64,000 nucleotides of DNA from Viola odorata (GCA_963691705.1 OY829537.1:24366078-24430077), one strand, 5' to 3'; shown: positions 10,863-23,090, numbered from the stretch's first letter. Translations and numbers: made by a program. The notes: generated by a model not told the origin, from the sequence alone.

Positions 10863-13084
10863 ATGTCTTGTGCTAGACCTTCTGCAATTATCGAAAATCC
10901 CCTAGATCCTGAAGTTAGGAGAGCTCGTAGTGTTTTTGATTGTAATGAGGTTTTGAGGGCTGAATTAGAGGAGAACGGTATCACTTTTCCCATGGGATAC
11001 CGCCTTTTTGTCCCTTTGAAGGATACTCGGCTCACTGATGCCATGTGGGGAACATTTCGGTTGGTTTATTTCAAGATGTTTACCTACGAATTTCGTTTCC
11101 CACTTCATACTTCTCTGATGAAACTGCTAAACCATTACGATCTCAATCCCGTTCAAATAACTCCACCTTCCTGGTGTGGGCTTTACGCCTTTCTTCGTTC
11201 GTGTGAGATGAAGCGTATTTTCGCTCCATCGCTCGATCTGTTCCGTACATTTTTCACCTTGAGGTGTCACGACTGCTTAGTGGATATTACCCCAAGATGG
11301 AATGGTGCTCTTGTTTGGTTCTTCTGGCGGAATTTTCAAGGTTTTGAAGAGAACGTGGACAACTGGAAAAATGGCTTCTTCACCCTTCGCTTGCCCTCTC
11401 GATATTGGCGCGGTGGTTTCAACCGAGAGATTACCAGTGCCGCTTGGCGAGAACCAGATGTGCTGTCTAGTATGGATGTGTCCAATGTTAACGCCTTGTT
11501 AGAAATAGAAGGGCCTTTCCGCATTCAGGAATTTGCTCGGTTCAGGCCTTTGTCAGAGTGTGTCGTTGGTGAGTTTTTTCTTTTATCGCCTAATCGCTTC
11601 GATTTTCTTGTCATGTTGAAATATTTTATCGGCAGGTAACGCTGAGGCTCGATCCTCCGGGGAAAGTGACGCTCCTCTGAACGTGGTGCCGCTTCAGACA
11701 TTACCTCCTTCTCCTCCACCTGAAGGCTCTAGTCGTCCGCCTATTCCGCCGCGAGGAAGGAGAAACAAAACCGTCGTGACACGCAATATATCTGCTCGAC
11801 CTTCCCGTTTCCTTGAGAATTGGCTACCGTCTCGCGGTACGGGAGTGGCCCCAAGTAATCCCGTGATTGAAGAGGTTGACAGTGATAGCGAAAGCATGGA
11901 TACTGGTTCCGAGCTGCGTCATGCCACTCTTGCCCAACGGATGAAACTTAGGTCGAGAAAAAGTGAACCCGCAATGGAGTCAACCGAGGACGATAGCGAA
12001 GAGATCGCCACCGAGACAGAGTGTCTCGTAAAGAGAAATCTGACCCACCAATTCCTCCCGCGGAGGAAGTTAACGCGGTTCCTACTGAGGGAGTTAACGC
12101 TTCACGCGTTTCGGATCCCTTGCTAGTGACGGAAGTTGTCAAGGTGCCCTCTGCCATTCCTCCCAAAGTTAACGAGGCTTCAGCAGCGGTGGGCTCTCCC
12201 TTGGTGTCTGGCGGTCCTAGCTCTCCGATTCACTCTTTTATTCCTGATGTGATCTTACCGGCTTCAAATCCGATTGCTCCTCCTAACCCTCCCCTACAGA
12301 AACCTCAGCCTGTATTTCTTTCTTCGATTTCGGGCATTGGTGATTCCGCAGAAAGTTGTTCTCCTCCTTATATCGCCAATCTTTCCCTTCAAGGCCTTCA
12401 AGGCCCTACCACACATCAGCTGGACTTATCTTCCCTTGGTACCGACGGCCTTCGCGCTTTAGGGATATCAGACCCGCTATCGCGAGAAGAGCCAGTGGGC
12501 CCAATAGTGGGGCAAATGTTTACTTCTTCGAAGGACAAGGAGAGTTCCTGCGGCATCCTCCTGAAGTACGGCATTCACGCCTTCTAACTGACATGCTGGC
12601 CAGTTTTCGCGAGCTAAATTACTTTTTCGAAGATCAGCGTGACAAGGTTCGGCCTTCTCTTGATTTGAAGGCAGAACTACACGCTGCCTTAGGGAAGGTA
12701 ACGGAGCTATCGCAGCTTCAGGAGCGAAACCGGGCGGAGTTGGACGACTGTCGTGCTGAGCTTGCTCGAGAAAAATCAAAAGGGAAGGCTAAGTTAGATC
12801 TTCTAGAGGCGGAATTGGTGGTGGCTGACAAAAAGAATATCTTCCTTCGCGAAGAGATAGCGTCTCGCGATGCGGATTTGGCCAAAGTACCTTCAAGGAT
12901 AGCCTGGTGTAAGAACAAGACCATGGAAATTTGTATTGCTGAATTTATGAGTCTCCATCGCCAGGGAACCGTTAATTCGTCAGTGCTGGCCGATTATGCT
13001 TCCAAGAGGATGAAGTCTCTGGGCGAAGTTGAGGGAGATCTTTCTTCTAGGAATGGCGACTGTGATGTCCGCGAGGGCCCATGA
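10863..13084 (+). pseudogene. Antisense unit 3 of element B: 'putative gypsy type transposon' domain protein with coiled coil
   Basis: Start ATG at 10863 chosen because the ORF upstream is leader-like. Exon 1 is 10863-11568, intron 67 bp (GT 11569, AG 11635), exon 2 from 11636; the splice keeps phase. Residues about 70-200 match the pattern of Pfam Transposase_28: LLNHYDLNPVQ, YAFLRSCEM, PSLDLF, then a WK..FF block. A Pro/Ser-rich linker, a THQLDLSSL motif near 12413 and a charged coiled coil (12640-12900) follow. Frameshifts near 12020 and 12510 break it. It is antisense to gag-pol and paralogous to the gene at 13659. Function unknown. Confidence 0.7.
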
Positions 13085-13516
13085 TTAATCGAAGTTGTTC
13101 CATTTAGAAGATTTTTCTGCTTATTTGTTTCTTTGTCTTGTAATAACGCCTCGTTGTGCGACAATATTCATATTTTACTGCTATTTGATTTTTATTCCGC
13201 CCTTTCAAAGCTGCCTTTTTTCATTAACGCCCTCTTGCGTTATCTCCTTTCTTGCGATATCGCTTTTGTTTTTTCCAAGAGATGGTACCTGCTTTTCAGA
13301 GCATTTAAGGCTTGCTATCCTTTCATTAGAAAAGTCGTGATTGTGCAGGCACACGTGTCCATTTCTTCTGGCGCTATGGGCTAGCGTGCTTGAGAACTTT
13401 ACCTGGATCGAGGTGTTGTAGCGCTTTTCTAGAATTGCACTCATTGCCTGAGTCTGTTTCTCATGTCGCTTCCACGCAACGACTGTGGCATCCGCCGTTT
13501 CGTTCGATTACTAGGG
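13085..13516. other. Spacer between antisense units 3 and 4
   Basis: No supportable gene. T-rich sequence that would hold the 3' UTR of unit 3 and the promoter of unit 4. Confidence 0.5.
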
Positions 13517-13524
13517 TTATAAAA
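13517..13524 (+). promoter_or_regulatory. TATA box of antisense unit 4
   Basis: TTATAAAA in the context GGGTTATAAAACCC, an imperfect palindrome, 135 bp before the ATG at 13659 with a pyrimidine-rich leader between. Confidence 0.5.
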
Positions 13525-13658
13525 CCCAATATTTATTCTTTTCCTTTTCTTTTATCATCCCACTTTCTCATATTTTCTTTTAGCCGTCTTGTTTTCTCCC
13601 CACTATTTAGGGCTCTTCGAAGTGCTTTCTTTCTAAAGGTATTTCCTTTTTTCCTCAG

Positions 13659-15969
13659 ATGGATATTACTGCTAGTGTTATCACATCTGAGGCCGCTCTC
13701 CGTGAGCATTTGGCCGCCCATAATGCTGATATCCCTGATGATTATAAGACCACTGCTGCCCCTGAGTCACTACATTTGAACAGCGTTCTGACGGGAAATC
13801 GGAGGGTCTTGTACGCGCAAATGTTCCGTTATGGTTTCCGGCTTCCTATTGACTCTTTTGTGAAAGAATTGCTTGTTGCTGGCGATCTGAATCCGGCCCA
13901 ATTATCCCCAAATGCGTATTGTTGTGTTTATGCTTTTCTGGAACTTTGTAAATACAAAGGGATTACTTCCCCTTCCCTTCTACTGCTCAAATCTCTTTTT
14001 AAGCTGATGAAGTGCCGGGGAGTGATAACGATATCGCCCCGTTTTGACGATGACTCTCTTAAGTCTTTTACTTGGAAACTCCTCCACATCGAGTCTTCCG
14101 TTGATGCCTGGAAAAAGGAGTTCTTTGTGATAGATCTTCCCGAAGGCCTGGTTCCTGGTGGCGATCTGGGTTTAACCAAAACGTCAATGATACCGTCTGG
14201 AGCCGACCAGGGACCCTTCCTCCATGCGAACAAGACTGGTTAAACAAGTTGCTCAAACTGGAAATCAGCGTTCACATCCGTCAAGTGGCTTGTAGAATGG
14301 ACATTCATTCTTGTGTTAAACGTGAGTGTCGCGTTACTCCCTTATTTGTTATCGCTGATACTAATGCTGACGTTATTTTGTGATCTCGCAGCGACGGATC
14401 CCAACTATAAGCCTGAAAGCGTAAGGAGACGCCTGAAGAGGGCTCAAGAAAGAGAAGAAAATGAGAGGGCTACCTCCACGGAAGCTACTGATAATCCCAC
14501 GGAGCTGCCGGCTACTTCCGCGAGTCTTGCTCATGTATCCTCTTCTTCGGCCGGTGAGGGGAATACTGCCATTCCTTCAGGCGTTCCCCTCGTGACCATC
14601 GTTGTTCCTCCTGCCCGGCCTTCTTCTTCTTCCAAGGCTCCTAAGGCCATTGCCAAAGGAAAAAAGAAGAGAAAAATAAGAAGCGTTGCCGCTCTTACAC
14701 CTTCTCCAGACGCGGCAGGTTCTTCAGACGCACCTCTTCCCAACACCATTACAGTAAGGGTGTCTTTTAGCCACGATATGCTACATTTCGATGTCTGCCG
14801 TGGTTTGATTTCTTTTTTCTATATTTCATATTGCGTTCTTGGCAGGACACTACTGCTGTCGCTACCTCCTCTCCTCCCTCAGGCGTTATGAATTTGGGCT
14901 ACGTACTGACTGGTTCTAAGAAGAGACAGCGGCCGGAAGGTGAGGGCGGAAATTTCTCTTCCTCCACCACCGGAATGGAGAATAGACCTGCGGACGGTTT
15001 TGATTCCACGGCTGTTCCCCAAGGGGGGCATTCCTCTGAATTTTTGGCGAACATGGGCGCAGGCGAGACTTTCGGGGTTTCGCCCAATTCTTTTGGAGGT
15101 CCCGTTCACGCATATCCCTCCAATCTGGGATATCAAGAGGGCTTGCAGGATTTTCTAGGTTATCAGCCTCATGGTGTTTACCTTGCTCCGGGGGGTTCGT
15201 CCACACAGGTTCACCCTCCTTTTCCATTGGCGTTTGTTCCTTCGAGCATCCCCCTATCGGACCGTTATGGCGAAGGAGGTGCCACCTTCAACTTTGTAGC
15301 GGATCTTGGTCCGATAGGTGGGGCTGGCACTGTGACCCATCAGGTTGGACTGTACGATCTCCGTAACACTGGCTTGGCGACACTAGGGGTGATGGCTCGG
15401 ATGAAGTTTCGGCTTTGCTGGCTTCCCAAGTATTGGCGTCTGCGGCGGAACGGGATTCTTTTCTTTCCAAGAACGAGGTCAATAGGGTGAAGTCATTACG
15501 CTCCAGCCTTTTCACTAACATGATGAAGTTCCATTATTGGGCGGAGGAAGCGCAGCGTCAGACTGCTTTCCTTTCCTCCTCCTTGGAGGAATTATCGCGG
15601 GAGCGAAATGAGAAGAAGAAGTTGCTGGAGGAGCGCACGCAACTATTATTAGCTCAACAGGAGCTGAAGAAGGAACATTCTGACGCCTTGGCAGAAGAGA
15701 GGGCCAAAAATACTGTCTTGGAGAATGAGAAGTCATCCTTGGCCCAAGAGAAGGCTGCCGTGGAGGAAGAGTCGGCCGATAGGAGTCTATGGCACGTCGA
15801 GCAGACTGCTGCTATTTTAGTTGCTTGTTTTGAGGAAGTCCATGGGGTTGATGCGTACAAGCCTGATGATGTTACGGCGGATTTCATGCGAAGATCTGCT
15901 CATCTTAATGAGGAGGGTTTTCGCCAAGCTAAAGCGGCAGGCTGGAAACGGAGGAACCCCGACAGTTGA
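13659..15969 (+). pseudogene. Antisense unit 4 of element B: intron-containing 'putative gypsy type transposon' domain protein
   Basis: Three exons: 13659-14321, 14392-14753 and 14846-15969, with introns of 70 and 92 bp (GT at 14322 and 14754, AG at 14391 and 14845), both phase-consistent. Exon 1 carries the Transposase_28-like domain (LLVAGDLNPAQ, YAFLELCKY, PSLLLL, AWKKEFF). Exon 2 is Ser/Pro/Ala-rich with a KGKKKRKIR basic cluster (possible nuclear signal). Exon 3 has the THQVGLYDL motif and a long Glu/Lys/Ala coiled coil, then LNEEGF near the end. Frameshifts near 14165 and 15380 break it. Element A's antisense ORF is its orthologue. Confidence 0.75.
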
Positions 15970-16500
15970 CATTCTTCGAGGCTTTACCGCCCTTCTCTTA
16001 GTGATCAAGCGTCACTAGATTTTTGTAATTATTTTGACCGCTGAAGTTCATAACTCCTTAAAACATTTTGGTGTAATCAGACAGCCTTTATCGCTATCTT
16101 TCCTTTCATTTAGTTGTCTCCTTACGACCTTCTTTGGCGTTGTCTTCGCCCCGTTATCCCGATGCAGTTATTTTTTCGAGTAGCTCCTTAGCAGTCCCAC
16201 CAAAATTTCAAAATTCGATATCGGGTTAGTTCTCCTGGTAAGTCTTACGATATCGCTGCTTATGAGATCATTACTCCTTTCGCTGCCCGAAAAATATTCT
16301 GCACATTCCTAATTGTAAACCATCAGTAACAAAAACACGTTACGAGGGATAGTAATTACCCGTAGGAGCCTTTCCGCTGCCATCATAGGGCGTCATCTTG
16401 GAACCCGCATGAATCGTTTTCGCTATCAGCTCTATACTTCACCAGGGATTACACATCTGGCTACTAGCTGGGATTTCACGATTCTCCGCGTTTCCCTTTT
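15970..16500. other. Non-coding region of element B after antisense unit 4
   Basis: No gene seen. Conserved blocks shared with A at 1300-1605 (see 16361-16385 and 16440-16465) mark it as the Tat 3' untranslated region. Confidence 0.55.
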
Positions 16501-16970
16501 TTTCACGATCGGCCCGTAAAGTGCCTCATCTTAGTGAGCTGTCGGATCGGGACGACTATCACAAGGCTAGGGAGTTTTCACTTTTGGGCGTTGGCCTCGC
16601 GTCTAGAACCGTGTCCTTACTTAATGGCCTGGCTGCAGCAGCCCAACCGTTAAGATAGGATTCTTGTCTCTAGAACGGAGTTTCTATTCCTTTGGGGCGT
16701 GCCTTGTCTTGATGGGTCGTCTCCACGAGAACGGTCAGTACAAGAAAAGGACTTTTCACCCCCAAAGATATCGGGTAGTGCCCTCACTTAATGAACCATC
16801 TGATCAAGATCGGTCATCACAAGGATAGGACTTTTCACCCCCGGGGGCGTCCAGGATCTTTCAATCCGACGCTAATTCAAGGTATGTTGGGTCGTGCCCT
16901 CACTTAGTGGGTCATCTGATCAAGACTGGCCATCACAAGGATAAGACTTTTCACTTCCCAAGATACCCCC
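16501..16970. repeat. Degenerate tandem repeats in the 3' region of element B
   Basis: The same module as in A (CATCACAAGGATAGGACTTTTCA) recurs near 16555, 16815 and 16930, with weaker copies between. Units are about 80-110 bp and more diverged than in A. Confidence 0.75.
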
Positions 16971-17075
16971 CTTTTTTTTTTATCTGCACCAAGGCAACCA
17001 CAAACACCCACGAAAGCTCTCTCCTCGAGCGTTAGTCATGGTTAGGGTTGACATAAATCAAAGGTGCAGATAAAA

Positions 17076-18340
17076 TTAAATTCTAGAGTAATATAATTTC
17101 AAACGAGCGATATTCCAAGAGTTGGATAAGGGTGTACCATCGAGCGTCTCCAGATGATAGGCTCTTTTTCCTACAACGTGGGTGACACGATATGGTCCAT
17201 CCCAGTTTGGACTGAGTTTTCCCATACGTTGTCCTGCCGCTCGCTTGTCTCGGAGCACCAGGTCACCGGCTTTCAGCAACCGCTCTTTGACGAGCCTGTT
17301 ATGATAACGGGCTATCTTTTGTTTATAATGCTGCGTTTTCAGAAGGATTTCTTCTTGGACTTCTGGTAACGCGTCCAGGTTGGCTCGTAACCTTTCCTCA
17401 TTCAGTTCCTCTTGAAAGTGAGCCACCCGTAGGCTCATGGTTCCAATTTCCACCGGTTCCGAAGGCCAACGCGAAGGGTGTTTCTCCGGTGCTAGTCTTT
17501 ACGGTCATGCGGTACGCCCACATCACGTATGGTAGCTCATCAGCCCACTTCTTTGTAGACCCTTCTAGGTTTTTCTTGATACCGCTGAGGATGCTTCGAT
17601 TGGTTACTTCCGCCTGTCCATTAGTTTGCGGATGAGCCACGGAAGAAAATCGTTGCTCGATCCCGAATTCTGAGCACTGGTCTTTAAAGAATTGGCTGGT
17701 GAACTGCGTTCCGTTATCGCTGACAAGGACACGAGGTATGCCAAACCTCATGATAACTTGATATTTGAAGAAACGCCAAGTTTTTTCTGCCGTGATTGTG
17801 GCGACCGCTTCAGCTTCTGCCCACTTAGTGAAATAGTCTACCGCCACTATCACAAACTTCAGTTGGGACCTTGCCTTTGGGAATGGGCCTAGGATATCGA
17901 TCCCCCATTTAGCGAAAGGACAAGGGGCGATAATTTCAGATATTTCAGTGGCAGGTCGCCGAGGAATTCTGGCAAACTCCTGGCACTTAGGGCAAGTTTG
18001 CACATAGTTGTGGCAATCTCTCCGGATGGTGGGTCAGTAGAATCCGGATCTGAAGACTTGTGCCGCCAAGGTGCCACCTGATACGTGCATACCACATACC
18101 CCTTCATGGATTTCGCGCAAGGTGTGAAGACCTTCTTGCTCAGTTATACATTTGGCGGCTGGGTGAAAAAAACATCTTCGAATCAAATCCCCGTCATAGT
18201 ACGTACAGCGAGCTGCCTGTTTCAGCACCTTCTTCTTTTCAGTGGTATCCTCGGGCAGTTCCTCATGTTTCAAGTACTTGATTACGGGAATTCGCCAATC
18301 GCTCTCACGCTCCTCCACACAAAAAGATGCTTGCTCTTCC
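17076..18340 (-). pseudogene. Integrase of element B
   Basis: HHCC region from HTLREIHEG to CPKCQ, then DD35[26 protein letters not shown] (35 residues between the second Asp and Glu). The C-terminal tail ends in NIARLKLYYSRI. A TGA at 18031-18033 replaces a Trp codon that A keeps. A deletion of about 14 bp near 17452 relative to A shifts the frame between the core and the tail. Confidence 0.92.
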
Positions 18341-18850
18341 ATGAAGGATCGTACCGCTAGCTCACGATAATATACGCCTTTGGGTATGGACACTTCCAGA
18401 TTCGAGGCCAATTTGGCTAGATTGTCAGCTTCAACGTTTTCCTCTCTGGGAACATGCTCGAAGCTGACTTGCACGCCCTCTTTCTTTATCTCCAATAGTT
18501 CTCGCTTTACTTTAGCAAGATATTGAATCATAATGGGTTCCCGGGCCTGAGAGTGCCCCAAGACTTGGTCAGTTATTAACTTGGAATCACCACAGATTTT
18601 TAGACGCAGGTCTCCTGTTCTTCCAGTATCGTGCCTCCCTTTAAAGGAAAGTCCTTTCCCTATTCTGAGCCCGGCTAGCAACGCTTCGTACTCTGCCGCG
18701 TTATTAAACAACGACTGTAGGATTCGAATGGCGTATCGTATTTGCATGTCGTGCGGCCCATTTATAAAGATTCCAGCTCCCGCTAGCTCTTGGTTTTTGG
18801 CTCCGTCCACATGGACGATCCAAAGGTCCGTATAAGTTTCCGGGAATGGG
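18341..18850 (-). pseudogene. Archaeal-type second RNase H of element B
   Basis: Reads through without a stop from HVDGAKNQELAGAG to VEADNLAKLAS, with NNAAEYEALLAGLRIGKG and CGDSKLITDQV giving the catalytic Asp-Glu-Asp-Asp set. This is the aRNH that defines the Tat lineage. It lies in the same frame as the upstream RNase H and the following zinc-binding region of integrase. Confidence 0.85.
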
Positions 18851-20178
18851 AGATCCATATCGCCCCATTCCGCTTCAGGTATGCCGGCCAAAGGGTCCTC
18901 TGTAAAGGTACATTCCACTATGAAATCAGCCAGGATCTGAGCCTTTACGGACGGTCGAGACTGATACCTTAATCCATACTGTTCTAGTTCAAGCGCCCAG
19001 ATCAACATTCTTCCGGAAGATTCAGGCTTTCGAAATATTCTTCTCAGAGGTTGGTCCGTAAGCACGGTGACGGAATAAGACTGGAAATATCGGTCCATCT
19101 TGCGGGTAGCCTGTATAAGAGCGAACGCTATTTTTTCAATTCGGGCGTATCGCAACTCCGCATCCTTCAGAACATGACTCACAAAATAGACCGGGCGATG
19201 CGAGTGGTTATCGTCGCGAATGAGGACGACACTGACCACCTCATCCGCAGCGCCAAGATACAAATATAAGGTATCACCCGCCTCAGGTCTCGTCAACAGC
19301 AGGTCGGACGATAGGTAATCCTTTAGGCCGACAAATACCTCCTCACATTCCGGGGTCCACCCGAACGAGGCTTTCTTGCATATGACTTTGAAAAAAGGAA
19401 GACATTTCTCTCCTTGCTTGGAAATGAATCGCCCAAGGGCGATAACTCACCCCGTTAGCCTTTGCACCTCTTTAATGGTTCTTGGCGATATCATGTCTTG
19501 TATGGCTTTAACCTTTGAAGGGTTAGGCTGGATACCTTTTTGGCTGACGACGTAGCCCAAGAATTTTCCCGTCTGAAATGCAAACATGCATTTTCGGGGG
19601 TTTAACTTCATGCGATACCTTTTCATTACATCAAAGACCTCCTTTAAGTCCCGCAGGTGATCTTGAAAATTCGCACTCTTTACCAATATATCATCAACGT
19701 ATGCTTCCACATTCCTCCCTATTTGCTCTTCGAATATCTTGCTGGCCATACATTGGAATGTAGCCCCGGCGTTCTTTAATCCAAACGGCATCGCCGTATA
19801 ACAGTACGTGGCCTTTGGAGTGAGAAACGCAGTCTTTTCTTCATCTTCCAGGGCCATGGGGATCTGGTGGTATCCAGAGTTGGCGTCCAGTGAACTTAAA
19901 TAGGCGTACCCGGCAGTTTGATCAACTAATTGATCTATACGAGGGAGCGGGTAGCAATCCTTAGGGCAGGCATCATTTAAATTGGTGAAATCGATGCACA
20001 TGCGCCAGTCCCCATTGGGCTTAGGAACAAGGACAGGGTTCGCTAGCCAGGTGGGATATTGAACTTCGCGGATGAACCCTGCGCCAAGAAGCTTGGTTAC
20101 CTCTTTGTCCACAGCCAACGCCTTTTCATTAGAGAACGCGCGCCGCTTCTGCTGTACCGACCTGGCATCTGGGTCCAC
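18851..20178 (-). pseudogene. Reverse transcriptase and first RNase H of element B
   Basis: RT motifs LDANSGYHQIPM, MPFGLKNAGATFQ and AYVDDILVK (about 19682-19704), followed by a connection domain and a first RNase H with RPVYFVSHVLK, LTDQPLRRIF and LADFIVEC. The first RNase H has LYLYLGAADE in place of the usual TDAS, so its first catalytic Asp is missing; the aRNH downstream may compensate. A TGA near 19447 interrupts the frame, and a small deletion near 20170 separates RT from protease. Confidence 0.93.
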
Positions 20179-21979
20179 AATGCTCGGCTATTTCGCGTGA
20201 TATACCTGGCATGTCTGCGGGTTTCCACGCGAAATCTCCTTGGCATTTGTTCAGTAACCGAGCCAGTTGAAGGTTCTCCGCTGGGCTGAGTTTTTCGCTG
20301 ATCAGGAAGCTTGCTTCCTCTATACCGATTGCCGGAATGGGTACCATTTTGTCCAGAGGTTGAGCGCGCTTCTCATTGCCCTGTTCATAGGGGTCCGCCG
20401 CTATACACACATACCTATCGCAGCTCCTTTGAGTCATGAGCGAGTAGCATTCCGCCGCCAGCTTTTGATCGCCTTTTATGGATACTACCCCATCCCAGGA
20501 GGGGTATTTCATTTTTAAATGCTTTTGAGATATCACCGCTCCGAAACGGTTGAGAAAAGGTCGCCCGAGTACGACATTGTAGGGTAAATTTAAATCTACG
20601 ACAAGGAACAGCAAGTTCTCTGATCGTTTATAGGTGTCTTCTCGGAAATATATGGGCAAAGTAAGTACCCCCGTGACAGGGATTGGAACCCCATCAACGC
20701 CAACTATAGGCCGTTTGCTGGGCGTTAGCTCATTATTAGGGCGTTTCAGGAGACTGTACGCTTCCAGCGAAAAGAGATTCACCGCACTCCCGTTATCAAT
20801 AAGGGTCCTTCTGATTCCATGGCTGGTGATGACGGGCGTAACCACCAATGCATCATTGTGCGGGTAGACAACGCCTTTCTCATCTTCTTCGGAAAAGGAT
20901 AATATCATTCGATCCAAGATGCCTATCGCATCTCCTTTCTTTGTTGTGTCATCCCGTGTGCGTTTTTCTCCTTTTGCGGTTGTTGGTTGTTCTGATTCGT
21001 CCATATAAGGGGTTCCTCCCACGATAATGTTAATCATAGGGATATATTTATCGTCGACCGTAAGAGTTTCCCTATCTTTTCCTCTAGGAGCATCATCCTT
21101 CTGCGGAACGCGAGGAGGAACTGGTCGTTCGTCTGCTGTCCTTTTCATGGGATTATTTCTGGCATCTTCTCTTATCTGGGTGGCAAATTCTCCTAAATAT
21201 CCTTCTTCCACCAAACATTCTATCGCCGATTTTAACTCCCTGCACGCTTCTGTGGAATGGCCCCTGGCTTTGTGGAATTTACAATAAGCATTCTCCCTTC
21301 TCCCTAGAAGCACTCCTGGTTTTGTAGGCGCGGGGTAGCGGATGGGAAGATTTCGCTGTTCCGCTATCGCTAAAATCTCTGCCCTTGGTACATTAAGGGA
21401 AGGAAAATCTGGGTTGTACGTCCGATTTTTATAAGAATCCCCGTGACCTCGAGTGGGGGAACCACCGGTTTTTCCCTTCGAAAAATGACCCTTTTGCCTA
21501 TTGGAGGCTTTGGGGATATGATCTTTCCGCCTGGCGTAATCGTCGATAAAATGGTCATCAGGAAGGGGTTTTGCGGGAGCAGCGGTAATTTGAGATGTCC
21601 CATGCGGCACGTTATACGTCCTATCTCTGTTTTCTTCTTCTTCCATTTTCGCATAATTGTGGGCTTTAAGTCTCAACGCATCTAAAGTCACTGGAGGGTC
21701 TACCATGAGCGCGTCTTTCAGTTTTCCATAGCGGCAGTTCCTTTTTAGGGCTTCTATAGCAAAATCAATAGTAACGCTTGGCGTTAAGGACATTTCCAAA
21801 TCGAAGCGACTGAGAAATTCCTTTAAAGTTTCTTGAGGCCTTCGTTGTATGTCAAATAACGCGGCGGCAGATTTCCTGATTGGAATTGCTGTACTAAATC
21901 TGCTCCGAAATTTAGATTCTAATTGTGAGATTATTAATGGATCCACTAGGGAGTCCCTCAAACCAGAGACGCGCAACAC
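20129..21979 (-). pseudogene. Gag C-terminal region and protease of element B
   Basis: One open frame. It has the gag domain tail (SQLESKFRSRFS; ALKRNCRYGKLKDALMVDPP), a basic linker, the zinc-knuckle-like CKFHKARGHSTEAC near 21260, then the protease active site TLIDNGSAVNLF (about 20790-20813) and VVLGRPFLNRF. Gag and protease are fused in frame, as in other Tat elements. A one-base shift near 21950 separates it from the N-terminal Gag frame. Confidence 0.9.
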
Positions 21980-22922
21980 CCGACAATGTCATGACAAATA
22001 TTTGGCACAACGCCGTATCACTGTGGGTCTGAAACTGAACAAAATCCTTCACTTTATTGATATGCGAGATAGGATCCTTGGTGCCATCATAAGTATCAGT
22101 GGGAAGCTTCACGCGCCGACTGACCCTGTGACGCCTTATACGTCGGCTAAATGGGTGGTCCGATGTATCATCAAGAATCTCACGTGCCTGACGCGGAGGA
22201 GACATTTCGGCTTGACGCCCCCTATTTCGTGGTTCTGGCGTAAGATGTCGCCTAGGAGATCGACTGCGACTCCTAGGCGAACGACTTCGATATCTTCGAC
22301 TACTAGATCTTTCACTGTACTCGGGAGACAAACTCCTGTTGGCTCCTTCCCTCCGTCCGTCCCACCGGTTCCTAACCCCCTCCAGTTGCCTATCTCCTTG
22401 TGGGAGGAGACCTTGCGGCATCTGTGGTACGTAAGCTTCTATTCTTCCTTGAGTGAACGACACAATACTAACCGAGGGATCTCCCGCGGACAAAGGCATC
22501 TGGAGGTTTTCTGGAAACAACGGTGATAAAGGTCGATCAGCGACAATAGATGGTGTAAACATGACGCGGGGAGGGAGACTAGATCCAGAAGCACCAGGCG
22601 TGATTCTTGTGGCCATTTCAGTCAAATATTCCAACCGAGAATGAAGGGTCGCTATTTCCATTGCAAAAGGATGTTCATGGCTGCGCACAGATCCCCCCAA
22701 AAGAGGAGTGGAGAAGTCAGGTCCCGCTATCTGAGATGACGAAATGCCCGTTTGCGAAGAGACAAGTCCTCCAGCAATTCCGACCGAGTGGTCCAGAGAT
22801 CCAGAGGTAATTGGTTGCGACGTCATGGAGAGATCAGCCGTAGCAAAGGGGAATAACTGTCTGCGGATTGAGAAAGGGATATTAGAGGATGATGATCGGA
22901 TCAGCTCCGATCCTGTGGTCAT
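21912..22922 (-). pseudogene. Gag N-terminal region of element B
   Basis: ATG at 22922, about 65 bp after the PBS. Contains an Arg/Ser-rich segment (SRSPRSRSRSPRR-like, about 22270-22320), REILDDTSDHPF, and the start of the gag domain (ALCQIFVMTLSGVARLWFEGL). A's gag has the same order, which is how the A gag halves on both sides of B were matched. Confidence 0.9.
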
Positions 22923-22985
22923 GACCGTTCCAATCTTCCGACTAACGGAGCTTGGCTATTAAGGACGCTCACTTAATATACCAAG

Positions 22986-23005
22986 ACTCTCAATGAAAGC
23001 ACCAT
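22986..23005 (-). other. Primer binding site of element B
   Basis: On the minus strand TGGTGCTTTCATTGAGAG starts two bases after the LTR end. It begins with TGG, the complement of tRNA CCA. I could not assign the tRNA. Confidence 0.75.
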
Positions 23006-23090
23006 TTGATAGATTCAATGTCGATTTGATAGGACTTAGTGTCGTGTCTGATCAGAACGGCGGCGATCGGTGTCGGGTGTACCTGCAAAG

